Source: Scedosporium boydii (lineage: Eukaryota > Ascomycota > Sordariomycetes > Microascales > Microascaceae). Taken from it: 64,000 nt of DNA. Position 1 is the stretch's first letter. Each line of letters starts with the position of its first letter. The stretch lies in contig NJFT01000167.1 of assembly GCA_002221725.1 (NCBI GenBank), positions 1-64,000 on the forward strand, read 5' to 3'. Under the pieces are notes generated by a model. It did not search any database. It was not told the DNA's origin and saw only the letters and a program-made list of their open reading frames with translations. The translations under genes and the position numbers were made by a program. Shown piece by piece: positions 1 to 11,480 of the stretch.

Positions 1-42
1 TTTTTGTTTGTTGGTTTCTGTTGCCCTGTCCGGTTGTAGTAG

Positions 43-714
43 GACACTTTCCTTTGAGAAAAGGACATGCCCAGCTTAAAACCAGAAACGGGAAAGAAAA
101 CGAAGAAGAAAAGAAATCAAAGCCTAGGTTCCTTTATAACTCTCGACGCTTCCAAACTCCGCCCTATGATCATGTAGGTAAGGAAAGAAAAACGATGCAG
201 CGGAAACGAAACAAGACAAATGAGAAAAAAAGGGTAGCTGAAAAACCTAGGAGTAAGCCTTCAAGGGAGTCAAGAGAGTTGGGCGGGTGATAACAGGGTA
301 TCAATGCTGTAAGGATATTGTAAGTTTCTCCCCGGTTATATACATCGAGGGAAGCAGGCATTTCGTTTCGAAAGAAAGGTTGGGAAAAAAGACGCATCTG
401 GGGAAGCAACCTCCAAAGAGTCCCCTGGGAGTCGAGAACCACTCGTTCTCTTCATCCTCCATTACCTCGGTTTCTTTTTCCTCTTCCTTCCCTTCGTTTC
501 CTTTTCTTCTTTTTTTCTTTCCAGCCAGTCGATCAAGTACCGAGGAGACTTTCGGTTGGCCATCGTCAAGTTCCTGAAATACACTTCAGGTGGAAGAACT
601 GCTGTCCGTTACCTCGAAGATGCCGACGCCGTAAACTCCGAAGATGAGGAAAGAGAGAGAGAAAAGAAAAAAAAGCCAACCTGTAGACCACCATTCAGCA
701 GAAGACAAGGATAA
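43..714 (+). CDS. Possible 3' part of a gene cut by the left window edge
   Basis: I do not recognise the product. A pyrimidine-rich stretch ending in TAG at 40-42 looks like an intron end. The following frame is open to a GTAAGG donor at 177. A short exon (about 297-318) ends at a GTAAGT donor, and a strong acceptor (T/C tract then CCAG at 525-528) opens a frame beginning SIKYRGDFRLAIVKFLKY and ending at TAA 712-714. The three pieces join in phase (1, then 0), which is the main support. The last piece has balanced codon use and a KE-rich tail, unlike the random frames nearby. It could equally be chance, since no family motif is visible and the acceptor is a tandem CCAGCCAG. Only the 529-650 stretch looks convincingly protein-like. 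Confidence 0.27.
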
Positions 715-1197
715 ACAGGAATAGTGCTCCCGCATGTGCAGTCTCGAAAACCGCAGCAGGTCGCAGTGACATTTTCCACCCCTTCTAGGATCTCAGGCTA
801 GGCTTGGGGCCGAGCTGTGGGAAGGGGGAACAATAACTTAGCCGTCAAGCGCGGCCTGTTCCTTTTTTTGTCCATTTTGTGTTTGGTTTTCCTTCTTTTT
901 TTTTGACAGGATTTCTCCATTATTGTTCTTTAAAATCTTTCACGTCTCTTTCTCAGAGAGTTAGAATTAGAAGGGCCTCGCTTAAGCAGACCTTGTAGGC
1001 TGGGGACGCGGCAGAGGGAAGCCCTCGTAAACCTCGTCTCCCGTAGACGGGATATCCCCCGCTTAAAAATTGTTCGCGCTTGGTGCAGAATCCTTGTACT
1101 GTCAAGTGTTCATGAGCGCGGACGACAAAATTAAATAGAAAGCAAGTTGGGGGCGCACATGAGTGTGAGCGTCATTGTCGTAGCGGCCATCGAATGC
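715..1197. other. Intergenic, no gene seen
   Basis: This stretch lies between the putative left-edge gene and the 3' end of the poly(A) polymerase gene. It has T-rich runs around 860-905 and no frame with coding character. It probably holds the 3' untranslated regions of two converging genes. Confidence 0.5.
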
Positions 1198-3407
1198 TTA
1201 ACCAGCGGCCGCAACCGAAGCAGGCTGTCGCCTCTTCGCAGCGGGCGTGGGGGCTCCGGTCTCGGCGGCAGCGCGCTTCTTAGAATCGACCTGAGAAGTG
1301 GTTCCGTTCGTAGCTTGCTTAGCATCTACGGGCGGGGAGGGTCCGGTTCCATTCGCCTTTCGCACAACCCTCTTCCTGGGCTTCACCTCGCCTGCGGCAA
1401 ATACATCGTCGGGAAGGTCCGAACTACGTTACGGTTAGCCACCTGATCCTCTGGATTCAGCTCGATGATACAAGCCGGGGGGTGTCTTACTTTCGGAGGT
1501 GTTGCACCGTAATGGCGTTGAGTTGGTGATCAAACTTCTCCCAGCCCTTGCAAAGCTTCTTAAACTCGCCGACCTCGTTGGCAAGGTTGATGCTTTTTTG
1601 TCCTGGCGATAATTGTCAGTAGTCCAAACGGAAACAGACTGAAAGGAGGCAAAGGGAGGGAGGCGGAAACAAGGCCTCGAAAGGAGGAGAAACTCACCTG
1701 GCCGAAGTGCCAGTCCAATATAGTGCGTCGTCGTATAAATGTACACATTTTCATCCCCAGCCTTGGCGCCATTCGTTCCCTCCTCATTCTTCACCGCACC
1801 GGCAGAGCCCGCGACATCCCCATTGCTATTGCTACCACCCGCAGAGTTCTTCTCGTCCGCGCCGGGGTCCGCCCTGATCTCCGACTTGACGGGGCTGGTC
1901 TGCTCCTCCTTGGGCGCGTCCTCCTCATTGATCATGAACGCGAGATCGCCCTGCTGAACCTTTTGTATCTCGGAGTCGGCGTTGCACTTGTGAACCCGGT
2001 CGTATCCCTTGACGAAGGCCTGCGCGAGCGCGATGGTATCGTGCCTATCGAGAGCCAACACGAGCATGCGGACCTTGGACTCGACGAAGCCGGACCACTT
2101 CTTGTGGGCGTCCTTGGTGATACCAGACGAGACGATGGCCAGATAATACTTGTAGTCCGCCGTGAAGAAGGTGTGCTTCTCGAAGAGGTCGGACCAGGGC
2201 CTTTGGCCCACCACGATCCCGTCGGTAATACCGTCGGCCCGGGAGAGCTCCGTCTGGATGATAGCCATGGACGACCTGTTGATGTTGTAGGCGGCATTCA
2301 TGGAAGGGTAAGCGGGGGTGATGATGGGCATCAGGTGGTGCTTATCCGAGGGGTAGACCACGGGGTTCCAGATCCTGTACCCCAAGGCCGCGCGCTCAAT
2401 GTGTTTCAAAAGAACGGGTTGGGGCCAAGGCCACTGGCGCATGATGCAGAAGAACTTGCTCACAATGGTCGCCGCCGTGGCCCTGGGATAGAGCTGGCAA
2501 ACCCTGGCAACTAGCATGGCCCAGGCGACACCGCCGGGATAACCCATAACGTTGGCGTAAATGGCACGCCTCTGGGCCCATAGCTTGATGGCGCGTAGGG
2601 CCATCTGAAAGGTACTCTGCTCGGGGACGAGATCGAGAATCTCGTGGGCCACGCGTGTTCCGTTCAGCGATCGGATTTCTGTTTCGTCAAGGCCTCGTAG
2701 AAGAGCGGTATCGGTGAGGTTGAATTGCGATGTGTTCGTTGGAAGTTTCTTAAGCATCGCGATCCTGGAGAAAATCATGTCTATGCTGATACCCCAGTAC
2801 TCGAACTTGATAATGGGGACGAAGGCATCGGTGACGACGGCAAGGCCGGTGATGGCTCCCTTGGGGGCCATCTCGAGGAGAAGATCGGGAAAGATGGCAA
2901 AGTAATCGTCGCGTGTGACGTACTTGGGAGCCACGACGAGGGTATCGATATCGGAACCAGGTCCAAACACGCCGAGACGGAAACCGCCGTATGTGAAGAT
3001 CTTGCCACGAGCATCCCGGGCAAGGCCTTGGTCTTTCTCTTTGGCCACTCGGGTGACAAACTCGTCGCACATTTTCTGGAGGGATTCGAGAACCAGGTTC
3101 CTAAGAGGAGTCTTTTTGTGAGCCTTGCTTATCCATGGCGCGCCAAGGGGTGTCCCGTGTCCTAGATGCATGTGCGTGTATGGAGGTGTGTCGAAAAGCA
3201 ACCAGGGGGGTCTATCGGAGCTTCGTGGTAGAGCTGTCGCGGGAAGAGAGGGAGAGCTTACCTCTTGTCTGTCTCCTCCTTGCTCTCAAAGATGCCTTGC
3301 TTCCGCAACTCTTCCACCATGGCATTATTCGATTCGATCTCGGCAGGCGTGGGCAGCGCCATCGAAATGGGGGGCGTGACGCCCAGTTGTCTATCTGCCG
3401 AAGCCAT
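1198..3407 (-). CDS. pap1: Nuclear poly(A) polymerase
   Basis: Adds poly(A) tails to cleaved pre-mRNA in the nucleus as part of the cleavage and polyadenylation machinery. Four exons: 3407-3262, 3100-1698, 1602-1491 and 1423-1198, total 1887 nt, 628 residues. Introns have GTAAG/GTGAGT donors, and the last has a CTAAC branch. The nucleotidyltransferase signature FGPGSDIDTLVV gives catalytic Asp99 and Asp101; the third, Asp156, lies in GISIDMIF. The central PAP domain and the RNA-binding domain ending YTTTHYIGLALRP follow. The last exon is a Lys/Arg-rich tail with a KPRKRVVRK nuclear-localisation-like run and no further domain, as in other fungal Pap1 proteins. The start ATG at 3407 gives the family N-terminus (PPISMALPTPAEIESN). 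One oddity is Arg at 80 in RGKIFTYGGF, where family members usually have Gly. Family assignment is secure. Confidence 0.95.
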
Positions 3408-4545
3408 CGGAGCGGGATTCGATGGTGTTGACTAGCCGGTAGAGACGATCTTCGGAAGGGGTCAAAGGAGAGGAGCCTGTTCGTTCGCGAATCGATCGAC
3501 GGAGAAGGACACGGCAACCAAGGAGTGCGAAGCTCCTATCGAAAGCGCTCGGTAATGATGATGGCTCGGACGCTGCCTCGTATGTCGGAGCGGCTGGCGG
3601 GCGGGAGGTGGCCAGCGACTCCGATCTTCGCGGTTAGAAATGGAGGGTATATTTTGCAGACTGGGGCGAAGGGGAAAAGGCAAAGGGCAAAAAGGAAGAA
3701 GAAAAAAAAAAAAAGAGGTGAGCTCGTCTAGGGTGAAAGGAGTTGTGCGTCGACGAGGGCGAACGATGGGAAAAGAGGAAGCGCCTGCTGCATGGAAAAC
3801 GCGAAGGAGTTCGAAGACGGGACGGGAGGGAGAAGGAAGTCTAAAAAAAAAAGGAAAGGAGGCGTAGTTGAAGATGGGCGAAGGTGGGTAAGTGGGTGTT
3901 TAGTTCGGAAGAGGGGAAAAAAATTCAATTTGGCGGACGTGTTTGGATCCTCGTGTCGTTTGCGAGGTCGAGAAGTTGTTCTCCCAACAAGCACCAGCAC
4001 CGATGTCTTGGTGGTAGTTGCAACTTGCAGGTGGAAGAGGCTTGTGAGAATGTGAGTATTTCCTACCCCCGGCAATATCGACGCTCGATTGGGTCAAGAG
4101 TTTTGGCGTTGACACAGGGAAGGGAAGAGCCTCTGAAGGTAGTATGTAGAGGTACTTCTGCGAGAAGAACTCATGAAGATATTAGTAGGAGAGGATGGCA
4201 AAGACGGAGCAGGGATTTTGTACAGATACCTAGTGACATTTGATGGCTCGGCGTGGCTCAAGGCCTGCAAGTTATGATTGGACAAGATCGAGGAGAAACT
4301 GGCCGCTGAGTAATCATTGATATTCCCATGTCCCACTGAGCCTCAAGACTAGACAAGGTACGAAGTACTTCGTACAAGGGAGAAGCACGAGGTAACTGGA
4401 ACAGCAACTGGTATCACTCGCGTCGTTTTCTCATACTGGAATATATCTAAAAGAAAATAATGAACATTGTACAGATGAGCCATTCGCGTGGTATTTGGCC
4501 CTCCCTCGACCATCTCGCAAGAACATCCCATCGGCCAACCGCGCC
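3408..4545. other. Intergenic: pap1 5' flank and septin-like gene 3' flank
   Basis: About 1.1 kb with A-rich and G-rich purine runs on the plus strand (about 3640-3870), which would be a C/T-rich leader for the minus-strand pap1 gene. It contains a perfect 18-bp palindrome at 4358-4375. The small open frames here have no protein-like character. Confidence 0.5.
4358..4375. repeat. Perfect 18-bp palindrome built on TACGAAGTA
   Basis: GTACGAAGTACTTCGTAC reads the same on both strands. It consists of two overlapping copies of the 9-mer TACGAAGTA / TACTTCGTA that recurs in intergenic DNA across this window. It sits 170 nt beyond the stop codon of the septin-like gene. Confidence 0.9.
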
Positions 4546-6705
4546 TTAAGCTACCCCTGGGCCTCCCGCATACCACATCCAGACCCCAAAGGTTCCCAGC
4601 ACCCCTACAGTACCTACTACTTCGACAATCGTCTGTCCCCGGCTCTTGATTGTCCCCAGGATCTCCAGCAAACCCAAGGGGTCTTGGTGAGTCTTAGGCT
4701 CCGCCATCTTCAACCGCCTACCGCCGCCCTTGCCATGTCGCCTAGTTCTCGCTACGGCGAGGTCGGACGGACGGTGCGCTATCCGAAGAAGCTGGGCGTT
4801 CTGGACGCCGTTGTTGGTAAGGCTCCTCCGCAGCGCCGCCGCCCAGTCCTCGAGAAGCTCCTCATCCGTGCGACTAGAGCCGATGTCGCGTCGCCATCTG
4901 AGAATACCGCCCGCGGGAGCCAGATCTTGGATCGAAAGTCTGGGCGCGAGGCATAGATCCATGCCGTAGCCGTATTGCGTGTGACGGCGCCTCCACTCGA
5001 GGTACACCTTGCCGGCCGAGTGTCGGAGCCACGACGCCCCGTTCGGGCAGAATATGTCGTCGACCAGCCGGGCAAGGTCAGTTGTGACGAGGGGTTGGAT
5101 GTATTCCGAGTTCACAAGTAGGCTCGCGTCTGTTAGGTCGAACTCGGAGCCGGGTGATGATGAGATGGCGTACACGGCCACGGTTCCTTCCGGCGTGCCC
5201 GAGGTACTAAAGGTGAAGGGCCGCACGTAGTTGTCCTCTAGCTGCTGAGCCACGGTCTCCTTGATAGAGGCCACTTCCTCCACGGATAGCGTGTCGGCGT
5301 GGGATACTACGGGGATGACATTTGTCACCTGCTGGAGCGCCAGCAGGAATTGCATGTCTTCTTTAGTAAGGCCTGGATTTTGTGTCAGCATTAAGACTAA
5401 ACGTCAGCCTAAAAGGCGACGGGGGAAGCCTCGGGAAAGACACACCGTTAGGTGATATAAGGTATAGAACAGTGCTAACAAGGGACCCTCCACTCGCGCT
5501 TAGCATCTTTAACATATCTGCATCGCTTACCGCACTTGATAGATGCGGCGTTAGGTGCGATTCTATGTAATCTCGTACAAGCGAGATGCAATCGGACGGC
5601 TGTGTCACCCAGGCATTAGATTTTTTACTCCGATAATTCTAAGATGGGGAGAAAAGCGCGGCGCAACGTACGCTAGAGTCGTCTCCGTGACCCGGAGTAT
5701 CGACGAAGCAGATATTCTTGTCATACTGAGTGTCTAGTTCAGGGTCCTCATATGGCTCTGAAGTATCACCGTCGCACGGTGTCCACCACGGCGGTCGTGG
5801 CATCGTGCTGGCATAGACTTCGGTTATGCTGGGATCGCCCTCGCGGCGGCTTCCGCGACCGTAGTTAGGAAGGTTCCTGCCAACAAGAGCATCTCTAGCC
5901 TGTCCCACGTGGACTATATGCTCGCAACACTGTAATATTGCTCTTATAAGAGCTGTCTTTCCAGTACCTAGCGAAGAGTTGTTAGTACCACCAGAAGTAC
6001 TTGATTTGGGGAGCTGGAGGTGTTTCGAGGCTGCGCTCAATACTCACCCTTGGCGCCTGCAACGAGAATCTTGAGCCCACCTATCGCCTTGCCGGTCTCC
6101 GTGAACGGCCGCCGATCGGGAAGAGTGATTAGGGGCATTATAAGCTGTTGCTCGGTATAATCGGAAGCGGGCTGGTCCTGCCGCACCATCGGGCTCGCAT
6201 CTAACAACTCGGCAAGTCCACTTGCAGCCTGACTGAACGGGTACTCCGAAAACGAGGCGACAGGTGAATCATGGGGCGGGATCGAACAACTAATATCGGA
6301 AATGGCAACGGAGCCTTCCGGTACTGAAGGCGAGAGTATTGACGACGCTCTCGTGTTGGTAGGACGTATCGTAGGCCCCGAATCGCCAGGCCTTACGGTC
6401 TGCGTCGACTCGCGTCGAGCCGCACAGCCCTCCGCGTGAGTTGGAGATAAGGGCTCCGACTGTAGTTTCTCGTTCTCGTAGCGGGGTCGGCCGCGGGCCT
6501 CGTGAGATGATATCGCGGGCGAAGGTTTCCTCCTAGACGGTATTGTGAAGGTCTGGGATCGTGCCCGCCTCTCAGCTGCAGCATTCATCTCCTCCTCGTT
6601 AACAAGGCAGTATGACGTCTGTAGCGGTTCGACCGGAGGAGCTACGAAGGACGCGCCGCCGAATGGGCGACTGTTCGGACTCGTCGAGCCAGTGAGGTTC
6701 CGCAT
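4546..6705 (-). CDS. Divergent septin-type GTPase with hydrophobic C-terminal tail
   Basis: Four exons: 6705-6048, 5967-5672, 5599-5446 and 5372-4546, total 1935 nt, 644 residues. All splices keep phase. Residues 1-205 are a Ser/Pro/Arg-rich, probably disordered extension. The P-loop GAKGTGKT (217-224) is assembled across intron 1. The switch motif DTPGHGD is at 309-315. The region after it (DCISLVRDYIESHL, then LISPNGLTKEDMQFLL) follows septin order. The base-recognition motif reads SHAD (393-396) where septins have AKAD. No septin coiled coil follows. The protein ends in a hydrophobic segment (about 616-644, VVGTVGVLGTFGVWMWYAGG), which suggests a tail anchor. Septins normally form membrane-associated filaments at septa; whether this one polymerises is unknown. 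ATG 6705 is the first in frame. Confidence 0.8.
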
Positions 6706-8449
6706 CACCAGGGTATTTCGTACTTGGTAGATTGTGTTCGTAGACGGATTTGCTATGTGTAGAGGTGGAAGGGAAAGGGGGGGTTATGTTACACTTTGTG
6801 GTCTCCGCGACCTAATATTCCGAGTAACGTCATTAGTTCTAACTGTTCAGGGATGGACATGGACTGGGGAGTCGGCATTGATGTATAGGGTTGCTATATC
6901 GGAGCATGGAAAGTGGAACTGGGCTCAGCAAGACAGCGTGCATACCCAAAGGTAGGAGGGACCTGGAATTGCCGCCCATCAAGAGCAAGCTAAATTGATC
7001 TGGGCTGATGAGCAGTCGAGGGTGGTACGGTAAATGTATCTCAAACAGTAACGGGCGGAAACTAATCGGAGGGATCGCGGAGAGGAGGGGGGGCTGGGGC
7101 GGAAAGGCGGTCGAGAGACTTTCTAGAAGCAGCCGGCCAGCTGAGGTATTATCTGCGATAAGATCCAAGTTAAGTCTCGGCGACTGTGTTTATGCTTGCG
7201 ATGATGAACTGGAGATGAAAAGAGGATATATCTCGATTACTCCGGATTTCCATGGAAAAGGTGGATGGATATACGGGCGTGGGCTATATTGACAAACACC
7301 CGGTAATCAAGACGGCTCGAGGACAGGTGGACGTGAGCAGTGAGGTAGATGAGGTAGTGCGGCCCTAAATGGACTATTGCATCACTGAGGTTGGGTCAAG
7401 TGCCAGCGTTTGCGAGTGCACGAGTTACGTCTAGCGGTTACGTACTGGGCAGCGACACATCAACAATCATTCCGTCACCCAAATCGTAGAGTTCCTCAAC
7501 TCTGTCTTGCCCCCTTTCTAGTTTCTAGTGTACGAAATAATGATAAGATGCTACATCTGAGCATGTTTTCTCGACAGCGATGAGTGCTGATGGACCTGCG
7601 CTGTTCGCATGTCTCTTGTGATGTACTTACATGTACTGTCTGACGTAGCGCGGATGGTGGGGTAAAGAGGGTAAAGAGGGACGCGATATCCGCTGCGAAG
7701 TACAACAATTGAATTGTACCCTGCTAAAAAACCCCACCATCACTCTCAACACTCTCTGAACTCACGTTCAGTGTAGTACTGGGTACCTGCCTCCTGATAA
7801 GCTACCCCTCCCCCTCTCTCCCTGTCTCCCTGTTGCCCCTTCCTCAGCTGCCCCATCCACCCATGAAGAACCACCACACTCAACAGGTCGTGGCTTCCCA
7901 ACGCTACAACGCTATCCTGCACGGTCGCTGTTGTATCTTGTATCCTCTGCATTTGTACATTGCCAGCACGAGTTGATTTGATCCAGTTGCATTTGATCAG
8001 TGCAGCAGCACGAGGTGTGGTGCGCCAACCAGAACCCTCCATCTCCATCCACCACCACGCTCCTAAGGCGACACGAGGAAGAACATTGAAGGCGTCAACT
8101 CGCAGCCCAGCCTGGCTCTAAACATCCGACTCTGACTCACTACAACAGAGCCTTCGCTACCTATTGGTCTCGTTTTCCCGAATCGACAACTTTTTGGAAA
8201 CAAAAATATCTCGAGGTGTCCGTATCCTTGGAAGACTGGCCGTCCTGCAAGTTGTCTCAGTCTTGGGATTGGCACACTCTGAGCGGGCACTTTTCCCATC
8301 CCTAAGCCGCGGCGTTTCTGGCTCCATTCCTCGCATCCCACCCCGCGCGGCTGCAGCACCTCCCGATAGCGCCTTGAACATTTGATCCTTCTTCCTAATT
8401 TTATACCCCCACCCACCTCCCCACAATCATCTCGAGATCTCAAGCCAAG
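6706..8449. promoter_or_regulatory. Divergent intergenic region, septin-like gene / pho85
   Basis: 1.7 kb between the start codons of two divergent genes. The pho85-proximal 700 nt are C/T-rich (7740-8449), as is usual for fungal 5' leaders. The CACAATC...CAAG context immediately precedes the ATG. I see no gene; the open frames at 7746-8048 and 8063-8527 (minus) are low-complexity shadows of the leader. Confidence 0.5.
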
Positions 8450-9532
8450 ATGGACGGGAAAAGGCATCCCAGTTCCTTCCAGCAGCTGGAGAAGCTCGGT
8501 GAAGGAACCTACGCCACGGTACGACATGCCCCGCCAGACTCAACCTCGACGCACCCCTCCTTTCTTAATTCCCACCATACTAACTCGGCGCGGTTCCGAT
8601 ATCTATAGGTCTTCAAAGGTCGAAATAGGCAGACCGGCGAACTCGTCGCCCTCAAGGAAATCCACCTCGACTCGGAAGAGGGCACCCCCTCCACCGCCAT
8701 CCGCGAAATCTCTCTTATGAAGGAGCTCAAGCACGAGAACATTGTCGCCCTCCACGATGTCATCCACACCGAGAACAAGCTCATGCTCGTCTTCGAGCAC
8801 ATGGACGGAGATCTTAAGAAATACATGGACACCAACGGCGACCGAGGCGCCCTCAAGCCCATGACCATCAAGTCCTTCATGTACCAGCTCCTCAAGGGCA
8901 TCGATTTCTGCCACCAGAATAGGGTTCTTCACCGAGATCTCAAGCCGCAGAACCTGCTCATCAACAGCAAGGGTCAGCTTAAGCTCGGCGACTTCGGCCT
9001 CGCCCGCGCCTTCGGCATCCCGGTGAACACCTTCTCCAACGAGGTCGTCACTCTTTGGTATAGGGCTCCAGATGTTCTCCTGGGCAGCCGCACCTACAAC
9101 ACGAGCATCGACATCTGGTCTGCGGGTTGTATCATGGCGGAGATGTATACGGGTAGGCCCCTCTTCCCGGGTACAACCAACGAGGATCAAATAGTGAGGA
9201 TCTTTCGGATCATGGGTACCCCGACGGAGAGGACTTGGCCTGGCATCACGCAGTTCCCCGAGTACAAGCCCAACTTTCAGATGTATGCCACCCAGGACCT
9301 GCGTCAGATTTTGCCCCAGATAGACCCCGATGGCATCGACCTCCTCCAGCGCATGCTCCAGTTGCGCCCCGAGTTCCGCATCAGTGCCCACGATGCCCTG
9401 AAGCACCGTTGGTTTAACGATTTGATTCTTCAGCACCATCAACAGCAGCAGGCTGCTGCGGCTATGCAGGCGCAGTCAAGAGGTTATCCCCAGCAGGTTC
9501 CAGCCCAGGCGCCGCCATATGACACTTACTGA
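8450..9532 (+). CDS. pho85: Pho85-type cyclin-dependent protein kinase
   Basis: Ser/Thr kinase that works with several cyclins in phosphate sensing, nutrient response and cell-cycle control. Two exons, 8450-8518 and 8609-9532, 993 nt, 330 residues. The glycine loop GEGTYATV (17-24) is split by the intron. Other motifs are the ATP-anchoring Lys39, the cyclin-binding helix PSTAIRE (50-56), HRDLKPQN with catalytic Asp133, and DFG at 151-153. The activation segment [18 protein letters not shown] carries Ser rather than the Thr of Cdk1, as in Pho85, which does not need activation-loop phosphorylation. The C-terminal 30 residues are Gln/Ala-rich. ATG 8450 gives the short N-terminus typical of Pho85. 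PhoA/PhoB or PhoB-like naming in moulds would be equivalent. Confidence 0.95.
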
Positions 9533-10245
9533 AAATTGTTTCCGAGGCTGTGCTATTCTAACTGGGGAACTATCCTCATGTGCACATATACTTTCTATAA
9601 AAATAGGGTCGATGTTGTTTCTTTTCTCTCTTTCTTTTCCTTTTTTCTTCTCTCTTGACGTCTTTAGCGCCTTTGAGCTCATGTTTCTTTTCTTTTTTCT
9701 TCTTCCCACTTCCAGTTTCATAATGAGTTAGGATAAATGGAAAATCAACTTAGGAAATCCTCCTAAGACAACCAGCTTCCTTCGATTCTGGGTAAAACTG
9801 CAGCAAGGTGGTGGCAGGGTACAAAGATTTGTGTGGGGGGACCGTCTACTCTTAGACTTGGGATTCCGGTGTTCAATGGCGCATTTGTGTATGTAATTTG
9901 ACGATTGCTTTTGCTTCTTGGGAACGTAGGCTCATGAATGAAAGTATTTACTTCATTTACTTCCTCTAATTTGTGATTCCTTGTGTATATCTAGATGAGT
10001 TCAAAGATGGGATGGATGAAGGGGGTCTTGGATAGAGGAACTGTTGAGCTTGTGGTGATCCGACTTGAGTTTTGCTGGGCTCTTTCACCTTAGAATCTTG
10101 GTACAGAAGAAGAACCTTTCCACGGCGCTCTTCGCAAAGGAAGAAGGCTTGCATTGGCGGAAAGAGCCAACTCTTGGTCTCGCTATATCTATAGATATCT
10201 ATAGACTGAAGTTCCCTCTATATGAAGAATCATCGAATAATCCCA
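9533..10245. other. Intergenic between convergent pho85 and NOSIP-type gene
   Basis: Convergent 3' flanks. T-rich stretch 9600-9720 follows pho85. A short AT palindrome, ATCTATAGATATCTATAGA, lies at about 10187-10205. No gene is visible. Confidence 0.5.
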
Positions 10246-11480
10246 CTAGCACTGGAAATTGGTACTATCTCTCTCAACCCGACTCGCCCCTCCAGCAGAG
10301 AACCCTGTCCCATCAGACCTCAGCTCAATCAACGTACTCGGCAACAACCCCCTGGCCTTCTTCTTCCCCGCAGGCTGCTCCTCTTCCTCCTTACTCCTAT
10401 CCCCCTTCTCTGCAAGGCTCGCGTCGCAAACATAGCACGTAAGGGCCCCATCATCGCCATCTGCCCTCGCACTCTCAACGAGCCGCACAGCACACGCGCG
10501 ACAGAGGACGTGGCCACACGGTTTGGCGAGGACGGGCTTGGAGGGGTTGGTGAGGGTTTTGCGGCAGCAGGGGCAGATGCGCTTCATGGCGTTGGCGGAC
10601 GAGGAGGATGAGGGGTCCTTTTCTTCGGTGAAGGAGAGGGTGATGAGGTGTTTTTGGGAGAAGATGTGAGGGGCGTCGGAGGGGGACGAGGGGCAGATGG
10701 GGGATTCTTTGGGTTTCTTGCGGGTGGAGAGGGCGGTTTCGGGGTCGATTGTGGGTGTTAAGGAGGGGGTCCAGAAGGAGGGGAGGGTAGGTTTTTGAGC
10801 CTGTTTGAAACGGTTAGTGTTATGGAAAATGGATATGGCGGTCGCTTGAGAAGAAAAGGAAAAGAAAGAAAAACTTACGATCTCATCATCAATGGCTTTC
10901 CGCGCCTTGGTGACATCCTCCCTAGATATCCTCTCCACCTCCTTCTCATCCAAATCAAACTTCCTCTTCGTCCCCTGCGCAATCAACCCCGCAACCTCCT
11001 TCTTCTCCCCTTCGCCATTCCTCCCACTCGCCTTCCCCTCCTCCTCACGACTCACACGTCCCGTCGTCCCCAACCCCAACTGCACCATCTCAAACTCCTT
11101 CACTGCCCTCTCCCTCGCCTCGGCCTCTTTCTCCCCCCTCACAGCCTCCACCTCCTTCTCAGCCGCAGCCCGCGCCTTCGCCAACCGCTTGATGTCCTTC
11201 CTCTGCGCGAGCAGGTTGGCCAGCGCGCACTCGCGGCAGAACACGTCGCCCCGGTGGCACGCTACGGGGTCCCGCGCCGGCTCGAGGCAGAGGTTGCAGG
11301 AGCCGAATGGCAGGAAGGAGTCTCGCGTGAGGCGCGCGGAGGAGGATGTCCAGGCTGCGCGGGCGAGGTTGCGCTCGTGGGCTGTGAAGACGGGCCTGGT
11401 CGTGTTTCTTTTGCCTGGTTGGGATGAGTTAGGATGAAGGGGCGTGGTATGGGAATGGTGAAGGACTTACTGTGGGACAT
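10246..11480 (-). CDS. NOSIP-family U-box/RING protein
   Basis: Three exons: 11480-11471 (10 nt only), 11414-10879 and 10800-10246, 1101 nt, 366 residues. The N-terminus (SHSKRNTTRPVFTAHERN, then CNLCLEPARDPVACHRGDVFCREC) matches the split U-box half of NOSIP-type proteins. A long charged alpha-helical segment rich in Ala/Glu/Lys follows. Near the C-terminus lies a RING-like Cys cluster: CPCC, then CGHVLCRAC, then CYVC. In other eukaryotes this family comprises putative E3 ubiquitin ligases associated with spliceosomes; the human name refers to nitric-oxide-synthase interaction, which need not apply in fungi. The first coding exon holds only ATG TCC CAC A, so simple gene finding would miss the true start. 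Assignment rests on the N-terminal pattern and two-part zinc layout. Confidence 0.85.

Noticed and set aside
1723..2514. 263-codon plus-strand frame
   Set aside because: Complementary shadow of the poly(A) polymerase exon.
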